64,000 nt of DNA, taken from Scatosoma sp045644545. Lineage in GTDB: Bacteria > Bacillota > Clostridia > Christensenellales > Borkfalkiaceae. Location of the stretch: positions 3,503-67,502 of the forward strand of contig JAZRHC010000017.1 in NCBI GenBank assembly GCA_045644545.1. Direction: 5' to 3'. Both the position numbers and the translations under genes were made by a program. Positions 25,798 through 34,764 of this stretch are shown here, in pieces (position 1 is the stretch's first letter; each line of letters opens with the position of its first letter). The notes under the pieces are model-generated. The model had not been told where the DNA came from and did no database searches. It worked only from the letters and a program-made list of their open reading frames with translations.

Positions 25798-25823
25798 TTG
25801 TTAGACCTCGACAAAAATTTATT

Positions 25824-27104
25824 TTATTCGTCTTTTTCGTCCTCGTCTTCCGTTTCTTCCACCTTTCTCGAACGGATTTTGAGAACCTTTTGCTGGGTCG
25901 CTTTCACGACCTTGATTTCGAGGAATTTAAAGGTAATCTTTTCCCCGATCGGAGGAATACCGCCGTATTTTTCGGTCACCCAACCGCCGACGGTGTTCGC
26001 GTCGAAATTCTCGTCCTCTTTTTCCAGATCGTAAAGCTCGAAGAAGGGTTCGAGCTCGCATTTGCCGTCCACCCAGTATTCGTCCTCGGCGATCTTGCCG
26101 AACAGCACCTGCTCTTCGTCGTGTTCGTCCCAGATCTCGCCGACGAGCTCTTCCAAAATATCCTCCAAGGTCACGATGCCGACGAGCCCGCCGTATTCGT
26201 CGGAAACCGCCGCCATATGCACCTTCTTTTTTTGGAGCTGACGGAAAAGATCGGAAATGCGGGTATATTCGGTGGTAAACACGATATCCTGCACGTCTTT
26301 TTCAATACTCGTCGCCCCTTCGATATAGGCGTTGAAAAAATCCCGCTGATGGATAAAACCGATCACGTTGTCGATAGAATCTTTATACACGGGAAGGCGC
26401 GAATATCCACATTCGCGGAACTTTTCCCAAATATCTTGCATCGACGAGGCCACCTCGATCGCGATCACGTTTACGCGGGGCACTAAAATGTCCTCTACCT
26501 TCAAATCGTCGAATTCGAGCGCGGAGCGCAACAGCTCCGATTCGTCCTCTTTGAGCGTGCCCATTTCCTCCGCCTCGTCCACGAGGGACATAAGCTCTTC
26601 GTCCGTTACCGTTTCGTCCTTTTTCAGCTTGAAGATTTTCGAAAGCAGCTTTTTATAGCCGTCGAAAATAAAGCTGAGCGGCGTAAGTATCCAATAGAAA
26701 AACTGCATTAAGGGATAAACGAAATAACAAACCTTTTCGGGATATACGCTCGCGAAATATTTCGGCGTGATTTCGCCAAATACGAGTACGGCAACGGTTA
26801 ACACGATCGTCGAAATGGTCGTGTGGTCAACGCCCGTGCCTCTTAAAAGCTCGGCGAACAAGAGCGTACCCAACGCGGAAGCCGTGATATTGACGATATT
26901 GTTGCCGATAAGAATCGCCGTAACCAGCTTATTATACTTTTCCACCGCAAAGGTGTGAACGGCTTTCGCGTTCTTTTTTCCCGACGCGATATGGCTTTTG
27001 AGCTTAATGCTGTTCGCGCAGGAAAACGCCGTTTCCGTTGCCGAAAAAAAGCTGGAAAGTATAACGAGCACAATGATTACGAGTGATAGAGATAGGGGGT
27101 CCAT
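25824..27104 (-). CDS. CorC/HlyC family (CNNM-type) transporter
   Basis: A 426-residue membrane protein. Order of domains: DUF21/CNNM transmembrane domain (about 1-170, with GNNIVNITASALGT), a CBS pair (about 195-325) and a C-terminal CorC_HlyC domain (about 340-415) ending in a very charged tail. Family members handle Mg2+ or other divalent efflux or resistance; the old hemolysin label should not be taken literally. GGAGG precedes the ATG at 27104. Confidence 0.92.
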   Translation of the reverse strand: MDPLSLSLVIIVLVILSSFFSATETAFSCANSIKLKSHIASGKKNAKAVHTFAVEKYNKLVTAILIGNNIVNITASALGTLLFAELLRGTGVDHTTISTIVLTVAVLVFGEITPKYFASVYPEKVCYFVYPLMQFFYWILTPLSFIFDGYKKLLSKIFKLKKDETVTDEELMSLVDEAEEMGTLKEDESELLRSALEFDDLKVEDILVPRVNVIAIEVASSMQDIWEKFRECGYSRLPVYKDSIDNVIGFIHQRDFFNAYIEGATSIEKDVQDIVFTTEYTRISDLFRQLQKKKVHMAAVSDEYGGLVGIVTLEDILEELVGEIWDEHDEEQVLFGKIAEDEYWVDGKCELEPFFELYDLEKEDENFDANTVGGWVTEKYGGIPPIGEKITFKFLEIKVVKATQQKVLKIRSRKVEETEDEDEKDE

Positions 27105-27151
27105 ATTTCCTCCGAATTAAATTTTCTTGAAAACGTAGTTTTCTATGGTAT

Positions 27152-27180
27152 ATTATACTATATTTTCTACGCTTTGTCAA
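27152..27180 (-). promoter_or_regulatory. Sigma-A promoter for the CorC-like gene and galE group
   Basis: TTGACA (27175-27180) and TATAAT (27152-27157) on the minus strand, 17 bases apart, about 45 bases before the start codon. Confidence 0.85.
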
Positions 27181-27259
27181 CGCAGAATACCGCCTATTTA
27201 CATAATACTTGAAAATATTTATACTTTCGCGGACGATTTTATAACTCTTTTTCGGCGGT

Positions 27260-27535
27260 TCAAAGCCCCCGCAAAAGAAGCAACGAGGACAAAAAAAGGC
27301 ACGCCGAGCCGATCAAAGCGCCTATCCCGCCCCTTCCCCGTTTTCTTTTTTTCCTTGCGGCTTCGCGCTTTTTCAAATACTCCCCGTAACTCGCTTTTTC
27401 CTTGAAAAACGCGACCTTGAAAGCGTAGAAAATCCCGTTAAACGCGCCCTTTTCCCAAGCGAAATGAAACGCCGAAGCAAGCAACGCGCCCGCGCCTGCA
27501 AGGAAGAAAATATCCGACAAAAAAACCGCGTTCAA
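27260..27535 (-). CDS. Small two-helix membrane protein at the end of opp
   Basis: A 91-residue protein with a hydrophobic helix at about 6-25, a central basic stretch (REAARKKRKRGRGG, about 58-71) and a second helix at 72-90. The start overlaps the oppF stop by four bases, so it is translationally coupled. I do not recognise the function; DUF3899-like proteins have a similar layout, but this is only a resemblance. Confidence 0.55.
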   Translation of the reverse strand: MNAVFLSDIFFLAGAGALLASAFHFAWEKGAFNGIFYAFKVAFFKEKASYGEYLKKREAARKKRKRGRGGIGALIGSACLFLSSLLLLRGL

Positions 27536-28473
27536 CTCGTACCTGCCCCCTTTTGATCTTGCGTTTTTCCCTCTTTACACAATAAAAAATGACCTTTTAA
27601 AACCTCTGTAAACTGCCCTTCCCCGTCGCTTTCTTCGGGCTCGTAAACCCCGCTTTCCCGCCCCTTTTCCGTGCGCGGGTCGGGCACGGGGATCGCCGAT
27701 AAGAGCGCTTTCGTATACGGGTGCAGGGGATTTTCAAACAGCTCGTCGGACGAGGCGAGCTCCACGATCTTCCCCAAATACATCACGGCGATACGGTCGG
27801 AAAAATATTTCACGACGGACAGATCGTGCGCGATAAACAGCACGGTAAGCCCGAGCTTTTTTTTGAGATCGTCCAAAAGATTGATCACCTGCGCCTGCAC
27901 GGACACGTCGAGCGCGGACACGGGCTCGTCGGCGATCAGCACGTCGGGGTTGGTGATCAAAGCGCGCGCGATTCCGATACGCTGGCGTTGCCCGCCCGAA
28001 AATTCGTGCGGATACCGCCCTGCGTGCTCTCTTAGAAGCCCCACCGTTTCGAGCGCCTCGTAGACTTTTTCTTCGATTTTTTTCTTGTCCTTTTCCCCGC
28101 CTACGATCAGCCCTTCCGCGACGATCTCTTTCACCGTCATTCGAGGATTTAACGAAGCGACGGGGTCTTGGAAGATCATCTGTATTTTTTGGCGTTCGCG
28201 CGCGTTTTTCTTGGCTTCCGCGCGCCTTTCGGCAGGTTCGTTTTTGCCTGCGGCGATCAGCTTATCGCCAAGATAAATTTCCCCGCCCGTGGGTTCGTAC
28301 AGCCCGATAACCGCTCTGCCCGTCGTGGTTTTCCCCGAGCCCGATTCCCCCACGAGCCCGAACGCTTCCCCTTTTTTGATGGAAAAGCTGACCCCGTCCA
28401 CTGCCTTAAAGGGCTTTTTCGCAGTTCCGAAATATTGTTTTAAATCCCTGACGCTTAAAATTATTTCGTCCAT
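27532..28473 (-). CDS. oppF: Oligopeptide ABC transporter ATPase OppF
   Basis: The second ATPase of a peptide importer. Walker A GESGSGKTTTGRAV, signature FSGGQRQRIGIARAL, DEPVSALDVS and the HDLSVVKYFSDRIAVMYLGKIVE segment mark the OppF/DppF group. ATG at 28473 was chosen since the ATPase domain starts just after it and AAGGAG lies upstream; the coding region overlaps the oppD end by 13 bases. The C-terminal tail is short and lacks the usual oligopeptide-HPY cysteines. Confidence 0.92.
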   Translation of the reverse strand: MDEIILSVRDLKQYFGTAKKPFKAVDGVSFSIKKGEAFGLVGESGSGKTTTGRAVIGLYEPTGGEIYLGDKLIAAGKNEPAERRAEAKKNARERQKIQMIFQDPVASLNPRMTVKEIVAEGLIVGGEKDKKKIEEKVYEALETVGLLREHAGRYPHEFSGGQRQRIGIARALITNPDVLIADEPVSALDVSVQAQVINLLDDLKKKLGLTVLFIAHDLSVVKYFSDRIAVMYLGKIVELASSDELFENPLHPYTKALLSAIPVPDPRTEKGRESGVYEPEESDGEGQFTEVLKGHFLLCKEGKTQDQKGAGTS

Positions 28474-29528
28474 TTGGCTTTTCTCCTTTTCATTCGCTCG
28501 GCGAGGGCTTCGGGAATTTCCACTTTGGGCGCGAGCGGATGCAAAAGCCACGTGGCGGCGTAGTGCGTTTCGCTCACCTTAAAAAAGGGCGGTTGCTCTT
28601 CGAAATCGATTTCAAGCGCGTACGGATTTCTCTCTGCGAACGCGTCGCCGACGGGCGGGAAGAGCATATCGGGCGGGGAAAGCGGAATGGTTTCCAGCCG
28701 TTCCTTCGTTTCGAGATCGGGCGTAGAGGATAAAAGCGCCCACGTGTACGGATGCTTCGGCTCGTAGAAAATTTCCTCGCTCTCGCCGTATTCCACGATC
28801 TTCCCCGCGTACATCACGGCGATACGGTCGGCGACGTTCGCCACCACGCCCAGATCGTGCGTGATAAACACGACGGATAAATTTCGCTCCCTTTTCAGTT
28901 TATTGATCAATTTCAAAATTTGCGCCTGTACGGACACGTCGAGCGCGGTCGTCGGCTCGTCGCAAATCAACACCTCGGGGTTGGCGCTGAGCGCGATGGC
29001 GATCACGATCCTTTGCCGCATACCGCCTGAAAATTCGAAGGGATATTGCTCGAATCGCTTTTCCGCGTTGGCGATGCCCACTTCTTCCATCAGCGCGATT
29101 GCCTTGCGCTTCGCTTCGGCTTTTTTAAGGCGCGGCACGCTTTTATCCTTTCGCCTTGCCGCGCGGTTTTTGAGTAGCATCGCTTCCGTGATCTGCTTCC
29201 CTATCCGCATAATGGGGTTGAGCGACGACATAGGGTCTTGAAAGATCATAGAGATCTTATTTCCGCGAAGCCGCGAAAATTCCTTTTCGCCGATCTTTAA
29301 CAAATCCTTGCCGTCGAATAAAATTTCCCCGCTTAAAACCTCCGCGTTGCCCGATAAAATCCCCATCACCGCTTTGGACGTGACCGATTTTCCCGAACCG
29401 GACTCCCCCACGATCGCGAGCGTTTCCCCCGCGTACAGTTCAAAAGAAACCCCGCGCACCGCTTGCGCTTTACCGAGCGGAGTACGGAAGGACACGCTCA
29501 GATTCTTCACTTCTAATTTCTTTTCCAT
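28461..29528 (-). CDS. oppD: Oligopeptide ABC transporter ATPase OppD
   Basis: A 355-residue ATPase of the peptide importer. Walker A GESGSGKSVTSKA, signature FSGGMRQRIVIAIAL and DEPTTALDVSVQAQ are intact. In the C-terminal region, where many OppD proteins carry a cysteine cluster (PRCPYA...C), this one reads AERNPYALEID, so the cysteines are replaced. GAGGAG precedes the ATG at 29528, four bases after oppC. Confidence 0.93.
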   Translation of the reverse strand: MEKKLEVKNLSVSFRTPLGKAQAVRGVSFELYAGETLAIVGESGSGKSVTSKAVMGILSGNAEVLSGEILFDGKDLLKIGEKEFSRLRGNKISMIFQDPMSSLNPIMRIGKQITEAMLLKNRAARRKDKSVPRLKKAEAKRKAIALMEEVGIANAEKRFEQYPFEFSGGMRQRIVIAIALSANPEVLICDEPTTALDVSVQAQILKLINKLKRERNLSVVFITHDLGVVANVADRIAVMYAGKIVEYGESEEIFYEPKHPYTWALLSSTPDLETKERLETIPLSPPDMLFPPVGDAFAERNPYALEIDFEEQPPFFKVSETHYAATWLLHPLAPKVEIPEALAERMKRRKAKWTK

Positions 29529-29531
29529 AGC

Positions 29532-31289
29532 TTACTCCTCTACGCCCCGAAGCGCGGGGTTGAACGCGTCGCGAAGTCCGTTCCCGATCAGATTGAAGCC
29601 GATTAGAAGCAACGCGATAAACAGCGCGGGGAAAAAGATGACGTGCGGGGAGCTTGCAATAAGCGACTGCCCCTGCGCGAGCATACCGCCGATCGAGGTA
29701 AACCGCGAGGTTTCGAAGTTGACGATCCCCAGATAAGAGAGCATCGACTCCGAAAAGATCACGCTCGGCACGCTCAAAGCCGCGCCCGTGACGATCCCGC
29801 CGATCGCGCTGGGGAAGATATGCTTTATAATAATGCGCTTGTCCCTTGCCCCGAGCGAGCGGGCGGCTAACACGTATTCGCGGTTTTTATAGCGATAAAA
29901 TTGCATTCGAACGCGGGTTGCCGTGGGAATCCAGCCCGTTAAAACGAAGGCGAAGAGCAAGGTGACGACGGGTCCCGCGCTGTTTCCGATATGAAGCTGA
30001 AACAGCGTTGCCACCACGATAAACGGCACGGCGGAAATGATCTCGGCAATTCTTTGCAGCACGATATCCGTTTTACCGCCGTAGTAACCCGCCGCCGCGC
30101 CGTACGCCGCGCCGATCAAAAGATTGACGAACGAAACGCCGATCGCGAGCAAAAAGGAAAGTCGCGCCCCCACGGCAAGGCAGGTGAAAATATCCTGCCC
30201 GTATTGATTCGTACCGAACAAAAACGAGGGATATTCCCCGTGCAGGAATTTGAAATATTCGTAATAACACACCCGCACGCGATAGCCCGACTGATTTTCG
30301 AAGGCGTACACGTAATACCCCGGCACGTCGGAAAAGGAAACGCCCTCCTCCGCTTTCTGCCAGTTATATTCCTCGTCGCGATAGGCGTAGCCCGTTTCGT
30401 CGTTATACCAATAATACAGCCGCCCTTCCTCGTCTTTTTGAAGCTTATAGCTTTTTTCGGAGCTCTCCGCCGTCTTCACGGGCGCGGCGTACATCGGTTG
30501 CCCTTCGGGAAAGGGCGTAGACGAAAAATCCAGCTTCAAGCTGTCGTAGCCGAACGCGTTTTGCGAAAAATGCAATTTATAGTCGGGGCAAATATTCCCC
30601 GCCTCGTCGCGAACCGCCTCCGCTTTATTCGCGCCCGCGTAGCGCGCCTTGTCCTTGTGCAGTTTTTGGGCGATTTGTTGATGCTCGTCGGAAAGAACGT
30701 ACCATTGATTGGCGTTCACCGCCTGATAATTATTCTGCAAAGGATAAACGATCTGTATCCCCGTTTTATTCTGATAGGCTTTGAGCGCGTCGTATTCCTC
30801 TTGCGTTAGGTCCTTATAGATATATCCCACCTCGTAGTAGCCGTCTAATTTCATTGAATAGCTTTTCCCGTCCTTGGAAACGGAATAGCTTTTTAACGGC
30901 GCGCGTGGCTTGGTTTTGCCTCCCGCCAACGCCTGCTCGCGGGCGATCCCGTCGTAAAGATCGAACTTCGCCCGACCTCCTTCCGTTTTGAGCTCCCCGT
31001 TCCAAAAAGCAATCCCGTGTTCGCGGTTAAAAGAAAGGCTGGGCGAGAGCTTTAAATAATACGGATCGCGAAAATCCACGCTATACGACGAAAATAAGGG
31101 GGCAAGCAACGCGAACAGTAATTGAATACCGATCACTGCGAGCGCGACGAGCGCCCCTTTATTTTTCCCAAACCGCTTGAACGCGTCCTTAAAATACCCC
31201 GCGCTTTTGCCCTTAAACGCCTGTTCGCTTCGCTTCGCGCCCTCGCCCGCAAAGCGGAATTTCTTCTCCGTCTTTTCGTCCGTGATCAT
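29532..31289 (-). CDS. oppC: Peptide ABC transporter permease OppC with large extracellular insert
   Basis: A 585-residue permease, nearly twice the usual OppC length (about 300). TM1 (about 47-68) ends in LFSSYSVDFRDPYYLK; then about 280 residues of soluble, Tyr- and Lys-rich sequence are inserted before the remaining TM helices (about 365-575). The permease core has the EAA-like segment AARSLGARDKRIIIKHIFPS. The insert faces outside and may interact with the large OppA. Two bases separate it from oppB. Confidence 0.88.
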   Translation of the reverse strand: MITDEKTEKKFRFAGEGAKRSEQAFKGKSAGYFKDAFKRFGKNKGALVALAVIGIQLLFALLAPLFSSYSVDFRDPYYLKLSPSLSFNREHGIAFWNGELKTEGGRAKFDLYDGIAREQALAGGKTKPRAPLKSYSVSKDGKSYSMKLDGYYEVGYIYKDLTQEEYDALKAYQNKTGIQIVYPLQNNYQAVNANQWYVLSDEHQQIAQKLHKDKARYAGANKAEAVRDEAGNICPDYKLHFSQNAFGYDSLKLDFSSTPFPEGQPMYAAPVKTAESSEKSYKLQKDEEGRLYYWYNDETGYAYRDEEYNWQKAEEGVSFSDVPGYYVYAFENQSGYRVRVCYYEYFKFLHGEYPSFLFGTNQYGQDIFTCLAVGARLSFLLAIGVSFVNLLIGAAYGAAAGYYGGKTDIVLQRIAEIISAVPFIVVATLFQLHIGNSAGPVVTLLFAFVLTGWIPTATRVRMQFYRYKNREYVLAARSLGARDKRIIIKHIFPSAIGGIVTGAALSVPSVIFSESMLSYLGIVNFETSRFTSIGGMLAQGQSLIASSPHVIFFPALFIALLLIGFNLIGNGLRDAFNPALRGVEE

Positions 31290-31290
31290 T

Positions 31291-32277
31291 TTATTTCTTT
31301 CCCCCTATGCGAATTCTCGGATCAATGATCCCGTAGCTCACGTCCACGATCAGCCCCGATAACAGCCCGATCGCCGTATAAAAAAAGGTAAGCGCCATAA
31401 AGAAATTATAATCCTTCATCTGTATCGACGAGATATACAGCGCCCCCACGCCGGGAATTCCGAACACCTGCTCGATAATCAAAGAACCGCTCAGCACCCC
31501 GATAAATTCCCCCAACACGACGGGGAAAATGACCACCATCGCGTTCCTGAGCGCGTGGCGCATCACCGCTTGCCCTTTCGTCAGCCCCTTCGCCCGCGCC
31601 AAAAGCATATATTCGCTCGTGAGCACCTCGGAAAGCTCCGCGCGCGTGTAGCGGGTAAGCCCCGCGATCACGCCGAAGGATAAAGAGAACACGGCGGGCA
31701 ACATCGACAAAAACACCCTGCCGCTCAACACGGGCAAGCCCTTGGCGACTTGCAGATCAAACCAACCCCATTTATAGCACGCGAAATACTGCACCAAAAA
31801 CGCGTACACGTAGCTCGGCACGGAAATGAACACCACGACCGCCACGGAAATAAGGTGATCCTGCCAACCGTTCTTTTTGAGCGCGGCAAAGATCCCCAGC
31901 GCGATCCCGAGCGGCGCGGCAAGCAAAAGCGAGTATAAATTCACGAGCACCGTATACGGCAATTTTTCCAAAAGTATTTCCCAAACCCCTTTCGTGGGGT
32001 ACATCGTCAGCCCTTCCCCCCAGTTCCAGCCCGTAAACACGTTTTTCCAAAAGGCAAGATAGGAAGTGAATAAAGGAGCTTTCACGAACTCGCCGTTGGG
32101 CTTTTCGATCAAATAACCGAGCGCGACGAGCTTTTTATATTGCAGCGTGATATCCGCGCCGGGCACGCGGGTGACCGCGGGCACGGGCAAAAGCCTGATC
32201 AAGATCAGGCATACCGACATCACGATAAACAGCGTAAAGAGTAGCAACGCAAGGCGTTTTACAATATACTTTCCCAT
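31291..32277 (-). CDS. oppB: Peptide ABC transporter permease OppB
   Basis: A 328-residue permease with a TM at about 7-27, an extracellular segment to about residue 110, and five more helices. The EAA-like loop YMLLARAKGLTKGQAVMRHALRNA and the ending DPRIRIGGK fit OppB/DppB. The ATG at 32277 follows GAGGAAAC; the longer upstream frame has no ribosome site. It follows oppA by seven bases. Confidence 0.92.
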   Translation of the reverse strand: MGKYIVKRLALLLFTLFIVMSVCLILIRLLPVPAVTRVPGADITLQYKKLVALGYLIEKPNGEFVKAPLFTSYLAFWKNVFTGWNWGEGLTMYPTKGVWEILLEKLPYTVLVNLYSLLLAAPLGIALGIFAALKKNGWQDHLISVAVVVFISVPSYVYAFLVQYFACYKWGWFDLQVAKGLPVLSGRVFLSMLPAVFSLSFGVIAGLTRYTRAELSEVLTSEYMLLARAKGLTKGQAVMRHALRNAMVVIFPVVLGEFIGVLSGSLIIEQVFGIPGVGALYISSIQMKDYNFFMALTFFYTAIGLLSGLIVDVSYGIIDPRIRIGGKK

Positions 32278-32284
32278 AGTTTCC

Positions 32285-34624
32285 TCACTTCGCGTAGTCG
32301 AACGACGAGCGATCAAGCTTTTCCCACGCGCGATCGTCGTAGGAAAAGGTCATAAACCGCACCCCGCCGAAGCCTACGATATCCACGAACCGACGCGCCG
32401 CGGCGTTGGTTTTTTCCGACCGCAACACCGCCGTGTTGCGATAATATAAGGGAATCGCCGTAAAATGCGAAAGATATTCGCTTTCCAGCTCCGAAAAGAC
32501 TTTTGTTTTCAGCTCGATCGTCTGTTCGCTTGCGGGCGCAAGCGCCCTCCCGCCCTCCACGGACGAGATGATTACGGCGTGGTTGTTCAGCCAGTCCGCC
32601 CAGTCTTTTAAAGAAGCTTTATAACTCTCGTATTCGAGCGTTCCCTTTAAATCGAGCGCGATTTCCACCTCGATCGAAGAGGTATCGAACCCGTATTCCA
32701 TCTGGTTTCCCTGCCCGTTCGGATCGTCGCAATACACGTTCGACAAAATGCCGAGCCCGTTATACGCCGCCCCGCCCCACGTGGAGAACATCATATCCAC
32801 GTTGCCCGCGTACGCCGAATTGTAATAATCCTGATCGGTTTTCATCGTCAGCGACACCTTGCCTTCAAAGTCCGTACCCTTACACGCCGCCTTCACCGAA
32901 GCGTTCAAATAATTGAACATCTGCGCGTACGTTTCGTCCGCGCTATATACGACCATATCGATACGAACGGGCGTTCTGCCGTTATAAAGCGCGCCCGAAG
33001 AAACTTCCTGTCCTTTCTCGTTATGCGTGGTCGCGTAGTCGTAGGCTTTTTGCATTTCCGCCCGCGCCTCGTTCAAATTATAGCCCGTGATCGCCTCGTA
33101 CGCCTCGTCGAGCCCCGCGTATTTCGCGCCCGTGCCGTAGTCGATACCGTAGAGCTTGCAAAGCGCGTGCCGCCCTTCGTCCGTCGAGCGGTAGGATTGC
33201 CCCGTCGTCGGGTCGAACACGTACATCGTGTTGAGAAGTCCGTAACCCGCCGAGCCCGCCGCCGTATACGCCGAGGCGAACTCGTCGCGGTTGATACAAA
33301 GGGAAATGGCTTTTCTAAACGCGGGCACGGTGAGTAGCGTTTTATTCACGCCCTCTTGCTTGCCCCGCGAAAAAAGCTTTTGATAATCGGTGTTTATGGT
33401 GAGCTTGGTCGTATAGTCCTGCGGGGTGTACTCCACGCGCGAGGAGCTACCGTACGTTTCCATATCCGCCGAATCCAAACCCACCTCGTCGATCTCCCCG
33501 CTCAAAAACGAGAGCATTTCCGTTTTATGATCCTCGATCACGTTAAAATAGATTTTATCCGCCTGAAACTGCCCCTTATGCGCGCCGTCGGAATAGCCGT
33601 ACCAGCTTTCGTTGCGCTCAAAGGAAAGATAGCTGTCCCTTCCGTAGCCCTTCAACGAATACGGCCCGTAGCCGACCGAGCTTTCTATCGACGTGCAATA
33701 CTGCGAGCCGATAGACGAAAGCGTTTTGTTTTGATTGCGCGAACCCACCGTTTTCGTGCCGTCCGTATAATAATAGATCTTGTTTTTCTCGTACAGCTCC
33801 TTATGCACGAGCCAAGTAGAGGTGTTATAATACGGCAAATAAAAATCGGGGTTGACGAGCTTGCTTTCGAGAATAATATCGAGGTATTCGAGCCCCGACT
33901 CGCCGTCTTTTCCAGCTTTTAAGCCCACTTCGTCGAAAGACGAAACCTCTTTATATACGTATTTTTTCGCGTTATACACGGCAAAATCCCCGCCGTAGTA
34001 GGAATCGGCACGGCGGTTGAGCATTTCGGGATTTAAAAGCTCCTTCATTGAATATAGATAGTCTTGCGCCGTGATCTTGGTTTTCGCCTTATCGTCGAAG
34101 GTGGCGGCGGGATTCAAATAAATGCGGAAAGCCTTGCCGCTTTCCCCTTTTTCTACGCCGTAGCTCCCCGCATACAGCCCCGTAACGTCTTGATAAAGCG
34201 ATTTGGTATTCGGCACGTAAGCCGCCATTTCGGGCACGGGAAGCGACGAATCCCCGTCTTCGGCAAGCACGAAATCGAAAAATCCGATATTCAAAAATCC
34301 CATCACCTTGGAATCGGTGTTATCCGACCACGTATGCGGATTCCAGTTCAGGCTCTTTACGCCCGCGATCGGGAGCTTATAGGTATACGTTTTTTCGTCC
34401 TCGTACCCCTTCGAGGCACCTTTAAAGGGCAGCTTTTCGCTTTCCCCGCCGTTCACCGTTTCGCGAGGCTGCGCACGCTTGCTCATATCCGCAACCGTGC
34501 AAATTCGCATATCCGCATACGCGCAAGTATCCTTTTCAGCCGTATGCGAAACGAAATTTATGAAACACAAAACGCCCGACGCGAGCGCAACTAAGATTTT
34601 TGCTTTCCTCGTCTTTTTCTCCAT
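32285..34624 (-). CDS. oppA: Peptide-binding protein OppA (family 5), large
   Basis: A 779-residue extracellular solute-binding protein of the peptide family. After a basic N-terminus and a hydrophobic signal (about 8-25) it shows RKAISLCINRDEFA and SVGYGPYSLKGY segments typical of SBP_bac_5. It is about 200 residues longer than common OppA, and there is no convincing lipobox. The ATG at 34624 has no Shine-Dalgarno sequence; an in-frame GTG lies at 34687 but has none either. The 5' region overlaps the divergent metY promoter. Confidence 0.85.
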   Translation of the reverse strand: MEKKTRKAKILVALASGVLCFINFVSHTAEKDTCAYADMRICTVADMSKRAQPRETVNGGESEKLPFKGASKGYEDEKTYTYKLPIAGVKSLNWNPHTWSDNTDSKVMGFLNIGFFDFVLAEDGDSSLPVPEMAAYVPNTKSLYQDVTGLYAGSYGVEKGESGKAFRIYLNPAATFDDKAKTKITAQDYLYSMKELLNPEMLNRRADSYYGGDFAVYNAKKYVYKEVSSFDEVGLKAGKDGESGLEYLDIILESKLVNPDFYLPYYNTSTWLVHKELYEKNKIYYYTDGTKTVGSRNQNKTLSSIGSQYCTSIESSVGYGPYSLKGYGRDSYLSFERNESWYGYSDGAHKGQFQADKIYFNVIEDHKTEMLSFLSGEIDEVGLDSADMETYGSSSRVEYTPQDYTTKLTINTDYQKLFSRGKQEGVNKTLLTVPAFRKAISLCINRDEFASAYTAAGSAGYGLLNTMYVFDPTTGQSYRSTDEGRHALCKLYGIDYGTGAKYAGLDEAYEAITGYNLNEARAEMQKAYDYATTHNEKGQEVSSGALYNGRTPVRIDMVVYSADETYAQMFNYLNASVKAACKGTDFEGKVSLTMKTDQDYYNSAYAGNVDMMFSTWGGAAYNGLGILSNVYCDDPNGQGNQMEYGFDTSSIEVEIALDLKGTLEYESYKASLKDWADWLNNHAVIISSVEGGRALAPASEQTIELKTKVFSELESEYLSHFTAIPLYYRNTAVLRSEKTNAAARRFVDIVGFGGVRFMTFSYDDRAWEKLDRSSFDYAK

Positions 34625-34687
34625 ATAGTAAGAATGGTCAAATCGCAAAAAGTTTATTCTTAAAAATAAAACACCAAATCCAAACAC

Positions 34688-34717
34688 TTGACGAAATCCG
34701 ATTTTTTGTGCTATACT
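34688..34717 (+). promoter_or_regulatory. Promoter of metY-metA
   Basis: TTGACG (34688-34693), 18 bases, TATACT (34712-34717). A GC-rich hairpin CGCGCC/GGCGCG (34736-34753) follows and its 3' arm runs into the GGGAGG ribosome site, so it may partly mask translation initiation. There is no room for a SAM riboswitch. Confidence 0.7.
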
Positions 34718-34764
34718 TATTAGAAAGGAAAAAAACGCGCCCTTTCAGGCGCGGGAGGATAGTT

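Noticed and set aside
34694..34764. SAM riboswitch or T-box before metY
   Set aside because: The leader is only about 45 bases with a single hairpin, too short for either.
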